NCBI RefSeq assembly: GCF_000877395.1
Contig: NZ_JYFE01000036.1
Coordinates: forward strand, 22,033-86,032
Source: Jannaschia aquimarina
GTDB taxonomy: Bacteria; Pseudomonadota; Alphaproteobacteria; Rhodobacterales; Rhodobacteraceae
DNA length: 64,000 bases
Direction: 5' to 3'
The translations under genes and the position numbers were made by a program. The notes beneath the pieces were generated by a model. The model was given only the letters and a program-made list of their open reading frames with translations. It was not told the DNA's origin and ran no database searches. Positions 19,405 to 29,991 of this stretch are shown here, one piece after another. Every line of letters starts with the position of its first letter. The stretch's first letter is position 1.

Positions 19405-19437
19405 TGACGCCGTGAGAATGGTTAAGAAATGGTTCCA

Positions 19438-21196
<1,759 letters not shown>

Positions 21197-21200
<4 letters not shown>

Positions 21201-22282
21201 GCCGCCTCTCCGTCGGGGACGACGCGCCAGTCGTCGGCATAGACGTTGACGCCCGCCGGATCGAAGGTCACCCGATCCGCATCCGCCGCAATCGCGGCGC
21301 CTTCGGGGGCGATGGCGCTCAACTCCACGTCGCCCGCCATCAGCCGGACGATCTTGTGGCGGCCCACATCCTCGATGCGGGTGACGCGCGCGGGCAGTCC
21401 CGCACCTCCGGTCGTCAGCCGCACGAATTCCGGCCGCACCCCGATCTGCACCCGCCCAGCGGGCGGCGCGTAGCCGGCGGCCAGCGGCACTTCGGCGCCG
21501 CCCACCCGGGCGACGTCGCCCGCGATCTCGGCATCCATGACGTTCATGCCGGGGGAGCCGATGAAATAGCCCACGAAGGTATGCGCCGGACGCTCGAACA
21601 ATTCCTGCGGCGTGCCGATCTGGACCACTCGGCCGTCATACATGACGACGACCTTGTCCGCGAAGGTCAGCGCTTCGGTCTGGTCGTGGGTCACGTAGAT
21701 CATCGTGTGACCGAACTCGTTGTGCAACGCCTTCAGCTGCGTCCGAAGCTCCCACTTCATGTGCGGGTCGATCACCGTAAGCGGCTCGTCGAAGAGCAGG
21801 GCGTTGACGTCCTCGCGAACCATTCCGCGGCCGAGGCTGATCTTCTGCTTGGCATCCGCCGTCAGACCCCGCGCCTTGCGGTCCAGCTCGGCCTCCATGC
21901 CGATCATCTGCGCGATCTCCTGGACGCGGCGGGCGACGTAATCAGGCTCGGCCCCCCTGTTCCGCAACGGAAAGGCGAGGTTATCGCGCACGCTCATCGT
22001 GTCGTAGACGACGGGAAACTGGAACACCTGCGCGATGTTGCGCTCGGCGGTCGGCGCGTGGGTCACGTCCACGTCGTCGAAGAGGATGCGCCCCTGGCTC
22101 GGCTCCAGCAGGCCAGAGATGATGTTCAGCAACGTCGACTTCCCGCAGCCCGAGGCGCCAAGCAGGGCGTAGGCCTCGCCGTCGCGCCAGTCGTGGTTCA
22201 GCTCCTTGAGGGCGAAATCGTCCTCCGAAGCCGGGTTTGGCAGGTAGGAATGCGCCAGATTGTCGAGCGTGATCTTCGCCAT
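21197..22282 (-). CDS. glpT: glycerol ABC transporter ATP-binding protein GlpT
   Basis: The 361-residue MalK-type ATPase has a good Walker A (LGASGCGKST, 41-50), Walker B ALLFDEPLTVID, a switch histidine in IYVTHDQTEAL and a C-terminal TOBE region. The ABC signature is abnormal: the expected LSGGQ is replaced by LTADAKQKISLGRG. The partner GlpS keeps LSGGQ but lacks the switch histidine, so the heterodimer should have one good and one degenerate ATP site. It starts at a TGATG junction with glpS. Confidence 0.88.
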
Positions 22283-23370
22283 CACGCGGCCTCCGCATAG
22301 GGCGCGCCCGCGACCAGCGCGCCGTCCTCGGCGAAGACGTAAAGATGCACCGGGTCCACATGAACCGTCACATCCGCGCCGGGCGACAGGTCGCGCACGC
22401 CATGGACAAGCCCGACCCAGTCGCGCCCCGCATGGTCGAGATGGATGAAGGTCTCGGATCCGGTGATCTCGGTCACCGAAAGGCGCGCGTCGAAATCCAG
22501 ATCGTTCGGCCCGCGCGCATGCAGCTCCAGATGATTCGGGCGGAACCCGGCGCGGTAGCGCCCGTCCGCCAGACCCGCCATCGCGCCGGGCGCAGGGCGC
22601 GCCGCGCCACCCTCCACCTCGATGGCATCGCCGCGCTTGGCGAAATCGAAGAAATTCATCGGCGGATCGCTGAAGACCCGCGCCGTGGTGGCGTCGACCG
22701 GGCGGCGATAGACCTCCGGCGTCGGACCAAATTGCGTGACCCGTCCCTCCCAGAGCGTCGCCACGTTGCCGCCCAGCAGAAGCGCCTCTTCGGGCTCGGT
22801 CGTGGCATAGACGAAGATCGAACCCGATTCCTCGAAGATGCGCGGGATCTCGGCACGCAATTCCTCGCGCAGCTTGTAGTCCAGATTGGCCAGCGGCTCG
22901 TCCAGCAGGACCAGACCGGCATTCTTGACCAAGGCCCGCGCCAACGCGCAACGCTGCTGCTGGCCGCCCGACAATTCCAGCGGCTTGCGGTCCAGCATCG
23001 GCGTCAACTTCATCAACTCGGCGGTCTCGCGCACGCGGCGATCGACCTCGTCGCGCGAGACGCCCATCAGCTTCATCGGTGAGGCGATGTTGTCATAGAC
23101 GGTCATCGACGGGTAGTTGATGAACTGCTGGTAGACCATGGCGACCTTTCGGTCCTGCACCCGCATCCCGGTCACATCCTCACCGTTCCAGACGATGCGA
23201 CCGGTATTGGGCTGATCCAGCCCGGCCATCAGGCGCATCAGGGTCGTCTTGCCCGACAGGGTCGGCCCGAGCAGCACGTTCATCGTGCCCTTCCGAAGCT
23301 CCAGGTCGGTGGGGTGGATATGGGTCTGCGCGCCGACGACCTTCGATACTCCGGCGAGATGCAGGCTCAT
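22282..23370 (-). CDS. glpS: glycerol ABC transporter ATP-binding protein GlpS
   Basis: The 362-residue MalK-type ATPase has Walker A GPTLSGKT (35-42), signature LSGGQQQRCALARAL and Walker B VLLDEPLANLD. The switch-histidine position reads FVYATTEPEEAL, so His is replaced by Thr, a change that usually weakens hydrolysis at that site. The C-terminal TOBE-like domain is present. ATG 23370 has GAGCGAGG upstream and is preferred to the in-frame 23430 start. It is the first gene of glpSTPQUV; the promoter should lie in 23371-23500. Confidence 0.88.
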   Translation of the reverse strand: MSLHLAGVSKVVGAQTHIHPTDLELRKGTMNVLLGPTLSGKTTLMRLMAGLDQPNTGRIVWNGEDVTGMRVQDRKVAMVYQQFINYPSMTVYDNIASPMKLMGVSRDEVDRRVRETAELMKLTPMLDRKPLELSGGQQQRCALARALVKNAGLVLLDEPLANLDYKLREELRAEIPRIFEESGSIFVYATTEPEEALLLGGNVATLWEGRVTQFGPTPEVYRRPVDATTARVFSDPPMNFFDFAKRGDAIEVEGGAARPAPGAMAGLADGRYRAGFRPNHLELHARGPNDLDFDARLSVTEITGSETFIHLDHAGRDWVGLVHGVRDLSPGADVTVHVDPVHLYVFAEDGALVAGAPYAEAA

Positions 23371-23478
23371 GCGCCTCGCTCCCGGACCGATCCGAATGCC
23401 GAACGTTCGTAGATCACCCGCCCCTCCCAAGACCGACTAACCTTGGGTAACAGCCGCGAAACAGGCGGTGCAAGGCGA

Positions 23479-23500
23479 TTTTTCGTTTCGCTTCGGTTTG
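23479..23500. promoter_or_regulatory. candidate GlpR operator region (TTTCG direct repeats)
   Basis: The divergent glpS-glpR spacer (23371-23623) contains TTTTTCGTTTCGCTTCGG with closely spaced TTCG repeats, and a further TTTTCG element near 23580. DeoR-type GlpR repressors often use repeated TTCG/CGAA half sites. This is a pattern call only, with no alignment behind it. Confidence 0.3.
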
Positions 23501-23623
23501 CCGCCTTTTCGGGTGGCTGCTTTCGGATTGAGCCGGATCATCCCCGATACCGCAAAGAAAGTTGAGGTGTTCGCGCATTTTCGCATAGAAGATTCGAACG
23601 GAACCTGTGGGAGGGGGCCCGGT

Positions 23624-24382
23624 ATGTCGCAGACCTTTCGCCATCCAGAGATCCTCGAAATCGCGCGGCGCGAGGGGAAGGTCACGGTCGAGGATCTCGC
23701 AAGCCGCTTCGGCGTGACACTCCAGACGATCCGCCGCGACTTGGCCGACCTGTCGGACCTGCGCAAGCTCGAAAGGGTTCATGGCGGCGCGGTCCTGCCA
23801 TCGGGCACGACCAATATCGACTATCAGGAACGGCGCAGCCTGAACGAAGAGGCCAAGGCCCGGATAGCCCGTATCTGCGCACGGGAAATTCCTGATGGCG
23901 CCGCGCTGTTTCTGGGCATAGGCACCACGACCGAGGCGGTTGCGCGTGAATTGCTCCACCATCGCAGCCTTCTCGTCATCACCAACAACATGAACGTCGC
24001 GAACATCCTGATGGGGAACGCCGAATGCCAGATCATCGTGGCCGGCGGCGCGCTCCGGCAGCGCGACGGCGGTCTGGTGGGGGCTCTGACGGTGGACGCC
24101 ATCCGTCAGTTCAAGTTCGATATCGCCGTGATCGGGTGTTCGGCGGTGGACGCCGACGGGGATCTGCTCGATTTCGACGTGCAGGAGGTGGGCGTCAGTC
24201 GCGCGATCCTCGAACAGGCCCGCCGCACGTTCCTCGTGGCGGACCGGTCGAAATTCAGCCGCAACGCCCCGGCGCGCATCGCCCCGCTCTCGGAACTGGA
24301 TCGTGTCTTTACCGACGCGCCGCTGCCGCCGGATCTCGAAGCGTTCTGCCGCGACGGCGGCACACAGGTCGATATCGGCTGA
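23624..24382 (+). CDS. glpR: DeoR/GlpR family transcriptional regulator
   Basis: The 252-residue protein has the DeoR winged helix (VTVEDLASRFGVTLQTIRRD, about residues 17-36) followed by the typical ERVHGGAVLP linker and the sugar-phosphate-binding domain with LFLGIGTTTEAVARELL and FLVADRSKF. GlpR-type members repress glycerol genes and respond to glycerol-3-phosphate. It is divergent from glpS, so it very likely controls glpSTPQUV. The start at 23624 has GGGAGGGG upstream; longer in-frame starts exist. glpD, often adjacent in rhizobia, is not found next to it. Confidence 0.88.
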   Translation: MSQTFRHPEILEIARREGKVTVEDLASRFGVTLQTIRRDLADLSDLRKLERVHGGAVLPSGTTNIDYQERRSLNEEAKARIARICAREIPDGAALFLGIGTTTEAVARELLHHRSLLVITNNMNVANILMGNAECQIIVAGGALRQRDGGLVGALTVDAIRQFKFDIAVIGCSAVDADGDLLDFDVQEVGVSRAILEQARRTFLVADRSKFSRNAPARIAPLSELDRVFTDAPLPPDLEAFCRDGGTQVDIG

Positions 24383-24517
24383 CCCGACCGCACACGCCTA
24401 CAATCCGCGCCGGCGCGACGTACCCTGCGATGTGGCTTGCAATGCCTGACGTCTTTTGTCAGAAATAGACATCCCAGCCAGCCCCCGGCGAGCCCGGACC
24501 TCTCAAGGGGATCCGAC

Positions 24518-24709
24518 ATGCCCAGCACATACAGACCCGATCCGATGGTCGGCCCTTCCGAACCGGTCGCGACCGCCTCGCTCTGTCACGAGGTGCTCTA
24601 CGACCTCCTCTTTTCGGGCCTCGCGCCTTCGGAAAGCAGGATCGAGGCCCTTCTCGACCGGGTCGAAACCGGCACCCGGGCCAGCGACCCGCCAAAGGAC
24701 AGTCCATGA
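24518..24709 (+). CDS. hypothetical 63-residue protein upstream of DUF1289 gene
   Basis: A short frame starting MPSTYRPDPMVGPSEP, preceded by AAGGGG eight bases before the ATG. It overlaps the next gene by four bases (ATGA), a sign of real coupled translation. The second half is mildly helical and acidic (SRIEALLDRVETG). No recognisable domain and no signal peptide. Its function is unknown. Confidence 0.55.
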   Translation: MPSTYRPDPMVGPSEPVATASLCHEVLYDLLFSGLAPSESRIEALLDRVETGTRASDPPKDSP

Positions 24710-24972
24710 GCAAGACCCCGAGCCCCTGCATCGACGTCTGCAAGTTCCGGCGGCCCGGCCCCGCCGGATCCCATTGCATCGGATGCTCCATGACGAAGGA
24801 GCAGAAGAAGATCTCGAAGCGGGTCAAGGGCAAGGCGCGGGAAGCGTTCGTCGCGCTGGTCGTGTCTCAGCAGAAGGTGATGGGCCGCTACGATCATTGG
24901 CGGGGCGCGTACCTGAAACGGTGCCTGAAGAAGGGCGCCCGCGCTCCGGAGATCGTCCGAAAGGCGGGCTAA
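24706..24972 (+). CDS. DUF1289 domain protein
   Basis: The 88-residue protein has the compact cysteine pattern of DUF1289: PCIDVCKFRR and HCIGCSMTKEQKK, giving C-x3-C and C-x2-C pairs that could hold a metal. A basic C-terminal half follows, with WRGAYLKRCLKKGA. The family is widespread in Proteobacteria and has no established function. It is coupled to the upstream 63-residue gene by an ATGA overlap and ends 26 bases before the convergent RTX gene. Confidence 0.85.
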   Translation: MSKTPSPCIDVCKFRRPGPAGSHCIGCSMTKEQKKISKRVKGKAREAFVALVVSQQKVMGRYDHWRGAYLKRCLKKGARAPEIVRKAG

Positions 24973-24998
24973 GGCGGACGCCCCGGCCCGCCCGCCGG

Positions 24999-27305
24999 TC
25001 ACAATACGATCAGACCGTTCTCCACAGCCTGCGCGCCACCGGACGGCAAACCGGCGACGTCGCCTTCCAGACGTGTCAGCATATCCCATCCGTCGCCCTG
25101 GTCGACCTCGAGGAAGGTGCGGGTTCCGGCAGTCGCGATCCGCACTTGGTCGGCCGAGGCCAGATCCAGCCCGCCCAGGTCGATGACATCGCCGTCCTCC
25201 GCGTCCAGATCCTTGATGATGTCATTGCCCGAAAGCTCTCGGAACTCGAAGGTGTCGGCGCCTTCGCCACCGATCATCACGTCCTTACCCAGACCCGAGA
25301 TCAGCCTGTCGTCGCCCGCTTCGCCCTTCATCCGCGCGGTCCCCTCGCCGCCGACGAGGACGTCCTGACCCTGCCCGCCATAGAGACGGTCGCGTCCCGC
25401 CCCGGCCTCCAGCCGGTCGTCGCCCTCGTTGCCGCGCAACGCGTCGTCGCCTGCGCCGGCCACCAGCAGGTCGTTGCCAGCCCCACCCACCAGAGTGTCG
25501 TCGCCCGCGCCACCCAGCAGGGTCTCTCCTCCGGGGGTGCCGCGCACGACGTCCAGGTCCTCTTCTCCGGACTCCAGCGGCGGGGGGGTCTCGTTGCCGT
25601 CGATAATGTCGGTGACGCTGTGTTCGTGGACGAGGCTTTCGGTCGATCGTGCGGGATCGGCCTCGAGGATGCGGACATGGCGCGTCAGGACGTCGCCGTT
25701 GTCCGATCCGCCGTCCCGGACCACGAAGTCCAGCTCGTCCCCGGCCTCGACGGTGACATCCCGCAGGGCGATCACCTTGCGGCCGTCGATCTTCACCGCC
25801 TTGATGGTCTCGCCGTTCAGCCGCAGCTCCAGCACCACGCCGTCCGTCGAGGATCGCGCCAGATCGTAGCTGGCCACGATATCCAGCGCGCCGCTTTCCT
25901 CGACCGTGAATCGCTCCACCACGGCGCGTTCGTTGGTCCCGTAATCGTTGAAATCTGCCGGTCGCACGGTCTTGGCGGTGACGGCGAAAGGCCGGAAATG
26001 CGTACCGCCCAGATAGGGGTTCCACAGGTCGGCCATCCGGTCCTGCCCGTCCATCACCTCGAGGTCGATAATGCCGGTCTTGCCGCGCGCCGTCTTCTCG
26101 GCGTGATAGCTCCAGGACGTGTCCCCATCAGGATCCAGGCTGAAATCATAGAAGCTGTCGGCCAGAACGCCTGGACCGTCGCCGGCCGAGATCTCGATCT
26201 CCCGACCGGTCACAACGACAACGGAATCGTCGATCCGCTCTGGCCGGGGAATCGGTCGGCCGTCAGCGGACAGAAAAGCCAGATCGCGCCCTTCGATGGA
26301 GATCGCCTGCGCCGACCCCCAGACCATCATCGTGCCGTCCTCGAAGCGATACGCCTCCAGCCCCGCGCCCAGATCGACCTCGACGGCGCGTCCCGCGCGG
26401 TCCAGCAGGTCTGCAACGAAGCGGAACCCCGCGACCATGTCGTTGGCCTCGCTCCGGCTCTGGTAGAGGCCCATATCCGGGGTGCCGGACCGATCCTCGT
26501 CCAGCAGGGCGTACCAGGCCGCCATCTCGAACCCCGCCGCCGACATGACGGCAGCCATCTTGGTCAGGTAGTCCGCATTCGACAGCGGATCGCCGGCCAC
26601 GGCCGACTGGCCGAATTCCGTCGCGACCAATGTCGGCCGGATCTCCGCCGGCACCTCGTCCAGCACAGCATTGAGCCGCTCGAAGGCCTGCGCCGCCTCG
26701 GACGGGTCCAGGCCGTAGGGATGGATGTCGAGATGGTCCATATAGGCCATAGCGCCCGCTTCGATGAGGTGGGAGACATAGCCCGTCGGGGTCGAATGCA
26801 TCGCGCCCCCGATGATCGCCACGTCAGGGTGATCGTCGGCCAGCCGATCGTGGACCGCCTTCAGGATGCGGGTCTGGTGTTCGGCGCGGACCGTCAGATC
26901 GTTGCTTGCGGCGGGGCCCGAGACGAAGCTGTCGTTCAGGCCGTTGAACTCGTTTCCGATGGCGATCCGCTGTATGTCCGGAAACCGGTCGAGTGTCGCG
27001 GCGACGTAATCGGCGAAGGCCGCGATGCCCTCGGCGCTATGGGCCGTCTTTCCGCCGTCATAGAGCGGGTTGCGCGCCATGAAGGTCAGCGTCAGGTCGA
27101 AACCTGCATCGGCCAGCGTATCGGCATATCCCTCGCGCCAGGCGTCGAAATCGTATTGGCCCGGCGACGCTTCTACCCGCGCCCAGCTCAGTCCGTCGCG
27201 GACGTTCTGCACGCCCAGATCGTCGATGAGCCGCAGCAGGTCGTCGGCCGTCTTGGCGGAGTAAGCGCCGCCATGGGAGAAGTGGGTGGCGATGGAGAGT
27301 TTCAT
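24999..27305 (-). CDS. secreted glycoside hydrolase (clan GH-A type) with RTX calcium-binding tail
   Basis: The 768-residue protein has an N-terminal TIM-barrel hydrolase. RIAIGNEFNG supplies the likely acid/base Glu119 and TLVATEFGQSA the likely nucleophile Glu230, with HLDIHPYGLD between them, as in GH5/GH39-type clan A enzymes. A beta-rich region (about 380-580) contains NGETIKAVKIDG, resembling a carbohydrate-binding module. Residues about 582-685 carry hemolysin-type nonapeptide repeats such as GGAGDDTLVGGAGNDLL. There is no signal peptide, so export by a type I secretion system through the RTX tail is expected; no such exporter is in the window. The substrate is unknown. Confidence 0.8.
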   Translation of the reverse strand: MKLSIATHFSHGGAYSAKTADDLLRLIDDLGVQNVRDGLSWARVEASPGQYDFDAWREGYADTLADAGFDLTLTFMARNPLYDGGKTAHSAEGIAAFADYVAATLDRFPDIQRIAIGNEFNGLNDSFVSGPAASNDLTVRAEHQTRILKAVHDRLADDHPDVAIIGGAMHSTPTGYVSHLIEAGAMAYMDHLDIHPYGLDPSEAAQAFERLNAVLDEVPAEIRPTLVATEFGQSAVAGDPLSNADYLTKMAAVMSAAGFEMAAWYALLDEDRSGTPDMGLYQSRSEANDMVAGFRFVADLLDRAGRAVEVDLGAGLEAYRFEDGTMMVWGSAQAISIEGRDLAFLSADGRPIPRPERIDDSVVVVTGREIEISAGDGPGVLADSFYDFSLDPDGDTSWSYHAEKTARGKTGIIDLEVMDGQDRMADLWNPYLGGTHFRPFAVTAKTVRPADFNDYGTNERAVVERFTVEESGALDIVASYDLARSSTDGVVLELRLNGETIKAVKIDGRKVIALRDVTVEAGDELDFVVRDGGSDNGDVLTRHVRILEADPARSTESLVHEHSVTDIIDGNETPPPLESGEEDLDVVRGTPGGETLLGGAGDDTLVGGAGNDLLVAGAGDDALRGNEGDDRLEAGAGRDRLYGGQGQDVLVGGEGTARMKGEAGDDRLISGLGKDVMIGGEGADTFEFRELSGNDIIKDLDAEDGDVIDLGGLDLASADQVRIATAGTRTFLEVDQGDGWDMLTRLEGDVAGLPSGGAQAVENGLIVL

Positions 27306-27522
27306 GGAACTGCGATCCTCGGTACGGGCAGAGTGTTGACGAACAGTTTCCAGTGCCGTCGCATGGCGAGGATTGGGCATGGATCCAGCCGCACGGCGTC
27401 GGTCGTCGCGGATTTTTCCGATCTGCCGCGCCCGAGGCGTCTCTGGCGCCTGCCCCGCGGCTGACGCAGATCAGGGTTCGGCCCGTCCACTCCCGTCACC
27501 TTCTGCCAAAACGGAGGATCCC

Positions 27523-27837
27523 ATGACCGACATCGCCGCGCGCAAGGACGCGCTTCTCGCCCGCCGGACCGAACTCACCGGAGAGATCGCGCGCATCGAG
27601 GACCAACTCGACGATCCCGCGCCTCCCGACTGGGAGGATCGCGCCTCCGAGCGCCAGGGGGACGAGGTTCTCGAGTCGCTGGGAACCCACGACTTGGCGG
27701 AAATCCGCGCCATCGACGCCGCGCTCGCCCGGATCGAGGACGGAAGCTACGGCACCTGCGTGGCCTGCGGCAAAGCCATCAGCCCCGAGCGGCTGGACGC
27801 CGTCCCCACTGCGGCGCGCTGCCGGAACTGCGCCTGA
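27523..27837 (+). CDS. TraR/DksA family zinc-finger protein
   Basis: The 104-residue protein has an N-terminal coiled-coil-like helix (LLARRTELTGEIARIEDQL) and a C-terminal DksA-type zinc finger with CVACGKAI and CRNC. Its size is that of the short YbiI/TraR-like members rather than full DksA, and the acidic DxxDA tip of DksA is not clear. The family acts on RNA polymerase through the secondary channel. GGAGGATCCC precedes the ATG. It is divergent from the RTX hydrolase. Confidence 0.85.
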   Translation: MTDIAARKDALLARRTELTGEIARIEDQLDDPAPPDWEDRASERQGDEVLESLGTHDLAEIRAIDAALARIEDGSYGTCVACGKAISPERLDAVPTAARCRNCA

Positions 27838-27882
27838 CGGAGAGCGGGGCGACATTTTCGCAAACCTTGTTTGCACGTTTTG

Positions 27883-27926
27883 GTCTGCAAAGGGGGTGCG
27901 CAGGGGGTGCACGGGGGGTGCACCCC
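27883..27926 (-). repeat. 11-bp-periodic GTGCACCCCCC repeat, copy A
   Basis: Read on the minus strand it is GTGCACCCCCC, GTGCACCCCCT, GCGCACCCCCT, then TTGCAGAC: three near-identical 11-bp units and a shared tail. The same array occurs at 48586-48626. A small hairpin GCAAAC-CTT-GTTTGC lies beside it at 27860-27874. It is in the leader region before the M3 peptidase gene. Confidence 0.8.
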
Positions 27927-27975
27927 TGTCAGACGCCGATCCGATGTCCTAACTAGCTCCGAAAGGAGCTTGCCC

Positions 27976-29991
27976 ATGCCGAACCCTCTCCTCGCCGATT
28001 GGACCGCCGAATTCGCCATTCCGCCCTTCGACCGGATCGAGGACGAGCACTTCGCGCCCGCGCTCGAAGCGGGCATGGAAGAGGGCCGCACGGCAATCGG
28101 GAAGATCGCCGAAAATCCGGAAAGTCCGAGTTTCGCCAACACGATAGAGGCGCTGGAACTTGCGGACCGCACGCTCGACCGCGTGGCGGGGGTGTTCTAC
28201 AACCTCGCCGGGGCCGACGCGACGCCCGCCCGCGAGGCGCTGATGCGGGACATGGCCCCCAAGCTGTCGGCCTACGGCTCCGAGATCACGATGAACGCGG
28301 CTCTCTTCGCCCGGATCGAAGAGCTGTGGCAGACCAGGGAAGCCCTTGATCTATCGGAAGAACAGGCCCGCGTCCTCTACCTGACCCGCCGCTCGTTCGT
28401 CCGCTCCGGGGCCGCGCTGAAGGGGGCCGAAGCTGACCGGCTGAAGGAAATCAAGTCCCGGCTGGCCACGTTGGGCACTGCCTTCACCCAGAACCTCCTC
28501 GCCGACGAGCGCGAATGGTACATGGATCTGACCGAAGAACAGGTCGCGCAACTTCCTGATATCGTAGCGGACTCGCTGCGCGCTGCCGGGGCCGAACGCG
28601 ACCGTCCAGGGGCCGTCGTCACGCTCAACCGCTCCCACATCACGCCCTTCCTCGCCAACCATCCCGACCGCGACCTGCGTCGGCGTGCCTTCGAGGCCTG
28701 GATCAGTCGGGGTGCCAATGGCGGCGAGACCGACAACCGCGAAATCGCCAGTGAAATCCTCAAGCTGCGCGAAGAGCGGGCCAAGCTTCTAAGCCACGAC
28801 ACCTTTGCTGACTACAAGCTCGAGACCGAGATGGCGGGCACCCCCGATGCCGTCCGCGACCTGCTCATGCAGGTCTGGCAACCCGCTCGCTCGGCTGCCC
28901 TCGCCGATCAGGAAGCCCTGGCCCAGATGGCCCGCGAGGACGGTCTCGTCGGCCCGCTGGAGCCTTGGGACTGGCGCTACTATTCCGAACGCCGCCGGCG
29001 CGAGTTGCACGATCTGGACGAGGGCGAGGTGAAGCCCTTCTTCCGTCTGGACCAGATGATCGAGGCCAGCTTCGCATGTGCCAACCGCCTGTTCGGGCTG
29101 GAATTCTCACCCATTGATCCGCCGATGTATCATGAGGATGTCCGCGCATGGGAGGTGACGCGGAACGGGGATCACGTCGCCGTCTTCCTGGGCGACTATT
29201 TCGCCCGTCCTTCCAAGCGATCGGGCGCGTGGTGCAGCGCCATGCGCTCTCAGCAGAAGCTGGCAGGCGACATCCGCCCCATTGTCGTCAACGTGTGCAA
29301 CTTCGCCAAGGGTGATCCGGCGCTCTTGTCATATGACGACGCGCGCACGCTCTTTCACGAATTTGGGCATGCCCTGCACCAGATGCTGTCGGACGTGACC
29401 TATCCGTCGATCAGTGGCACCTCCGTCGCCCGCGACTTCGTGGAACTGCCAAGCCAGCTCTATGAACACTGGCTCGAGGTGCCCGAGGTCCTTTCGGAAT
29501 TCGCGACCGATATCGACGGCAATCCGATCCCGGACGCTTTGCGCGACAAGGTGCTTGCGGCGGCGACCTACGACATGGGTTTCCAGACCGTGGAATATCT
29601 CGCCTCTGCTCTGGTCGATCTGGCCTTCCATGACGGCCCTGCGCCCGCCGACCCGATGCAGAAGCAGGCGGAGGTGCTGGAGCGGATCGAGATGCCGCGC
29701 GCTATCGTGATGCGCCACGCGACGCCGCATTTTGCCCATGTCTTCGCAGGCGATGGCTATTCGTCAGGCTATTACAGCTACATGTGGTCCGAAGTGATGG
29801 ATGCCGACGCCTTTGCCGCCTTCGAGGAGGCGGGGGACGCCTTCGATCCAGATATCGCCAAGCGGCTCGAAGCCGATATCCTGTCGCGCGGCGGGTCCGT
29901 GGACGCGGCCGAGCTGTACACCCGGTTCCGCGGCCGCTTGCCAGGGGTCGAGGCGCTGCTCAGGGGGCGGGGGCTGGATCGAGCCGCCTGA
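27976..29991 (+). CDS. M3 family metallopeptidase (oligopeptidase A / dipeptidyl carboxypeptidase type)
   Basis: The 671-residue cytoplasmic zinc peptidase has the thimet-family site LFHEFGHALHQML (HExxH form HEFGH), followed by the downstream glutamate in DFVELPSQLYEHW. The length and the opening NPLLADWTAEFAIPPFDRI fit Dcp/PrlC enzymes, which degrade short peptides; it would complement peptide uptake by Opp. The ATG at 27976 has AAAGGAG upstream and is preferred over a start within the GTGCACC repeat region. Which of Dcp or PrlC it is cannot be settled from the sequence alone. Confidence 0.9.
   Translation: MPNPLLADWTAEFAIPPFDRIEDEHFAPALEAGMEEGRTAIGKIAENPESPSFANTIEALELADRTLDRVAGVFYNLAGADATPAREALMRDMAPKLSAYGSEITMNAALFARIEELWQTREALDLSEEQARVLYLTRRSFVRSGAALKGAEADRLKEIKSRLATLGTAFTQNLLADEREWYMDLTEEQVAQLPDIVADSLRAAGAERDRPGAVVTLNRSHITPFLANHPDRDLRRRAFEAWISRGANGGETDNREIASEILKLREERAKLLSHDTFADYKLETEMAGTPDAVRDLLMQVWQPARSAALADQEALAQMAREDGLVGPLEPWDWRYYSERRRRELHDLDEGEVKPFFRLDQMIEASFACANRLFGLEFSPIDPPMYHEDVRAWEVTRNGDHVAVFLGDYFARPSKRSGAWCSAMRSQQKLAGDIRPIVVNVCNFAKGDPALLSYDDARTLFHEFGHALHQMLSDVTYPSISGTSVARDFVELPSQLYEHWLEVPEVLSEFATDIDGNPIPDALRDKVLAAATYDMGFQTVEYLASALVDLAFHDGPAPADPMQKQAEVLERIEMPRAIVMRHATPHFAHVFAGDGYSSGYYSYMWSEVMDADAFAAFEEAGDAFDPDIAKRLEADILSRGGSVDAAELYTRFRGRLPGVEALLRGRGLDRAA

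Larger units (their letters stand above)
19036..19410 (-). mobile_element. MITE-like cassette carrying a GIY-YIG nuclease gene
   Basis: A 375-bp unit lies between glpQ and glpU. Its two ends are related palindromes in inverted orientation: the left end reads GTCATCGCCGGGCTCGACCC and the right end, on the minus strand, reads GTCATGGCCGGGCTTGACCC. Both have the GTCAT side facing outward. The only gene inside is the 96-residue GIY-YIG protein. No transposase and no clear target duplication was found. Similar small GIY-YIG genes with such palindromic flanks are scattered in many alphaproteobacterial genomes (from memory), so this looks like a mobile or formerly mobile cassette. Confidence 0.55.

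Noticed and set aside
24456..27464. About 1,000-codon open frame on the plus strand
   Set aside because: It is antisense to the RTX hydrolase and out of frame with the DUF1289 gene; only the minus-strand product has recognisable domains.
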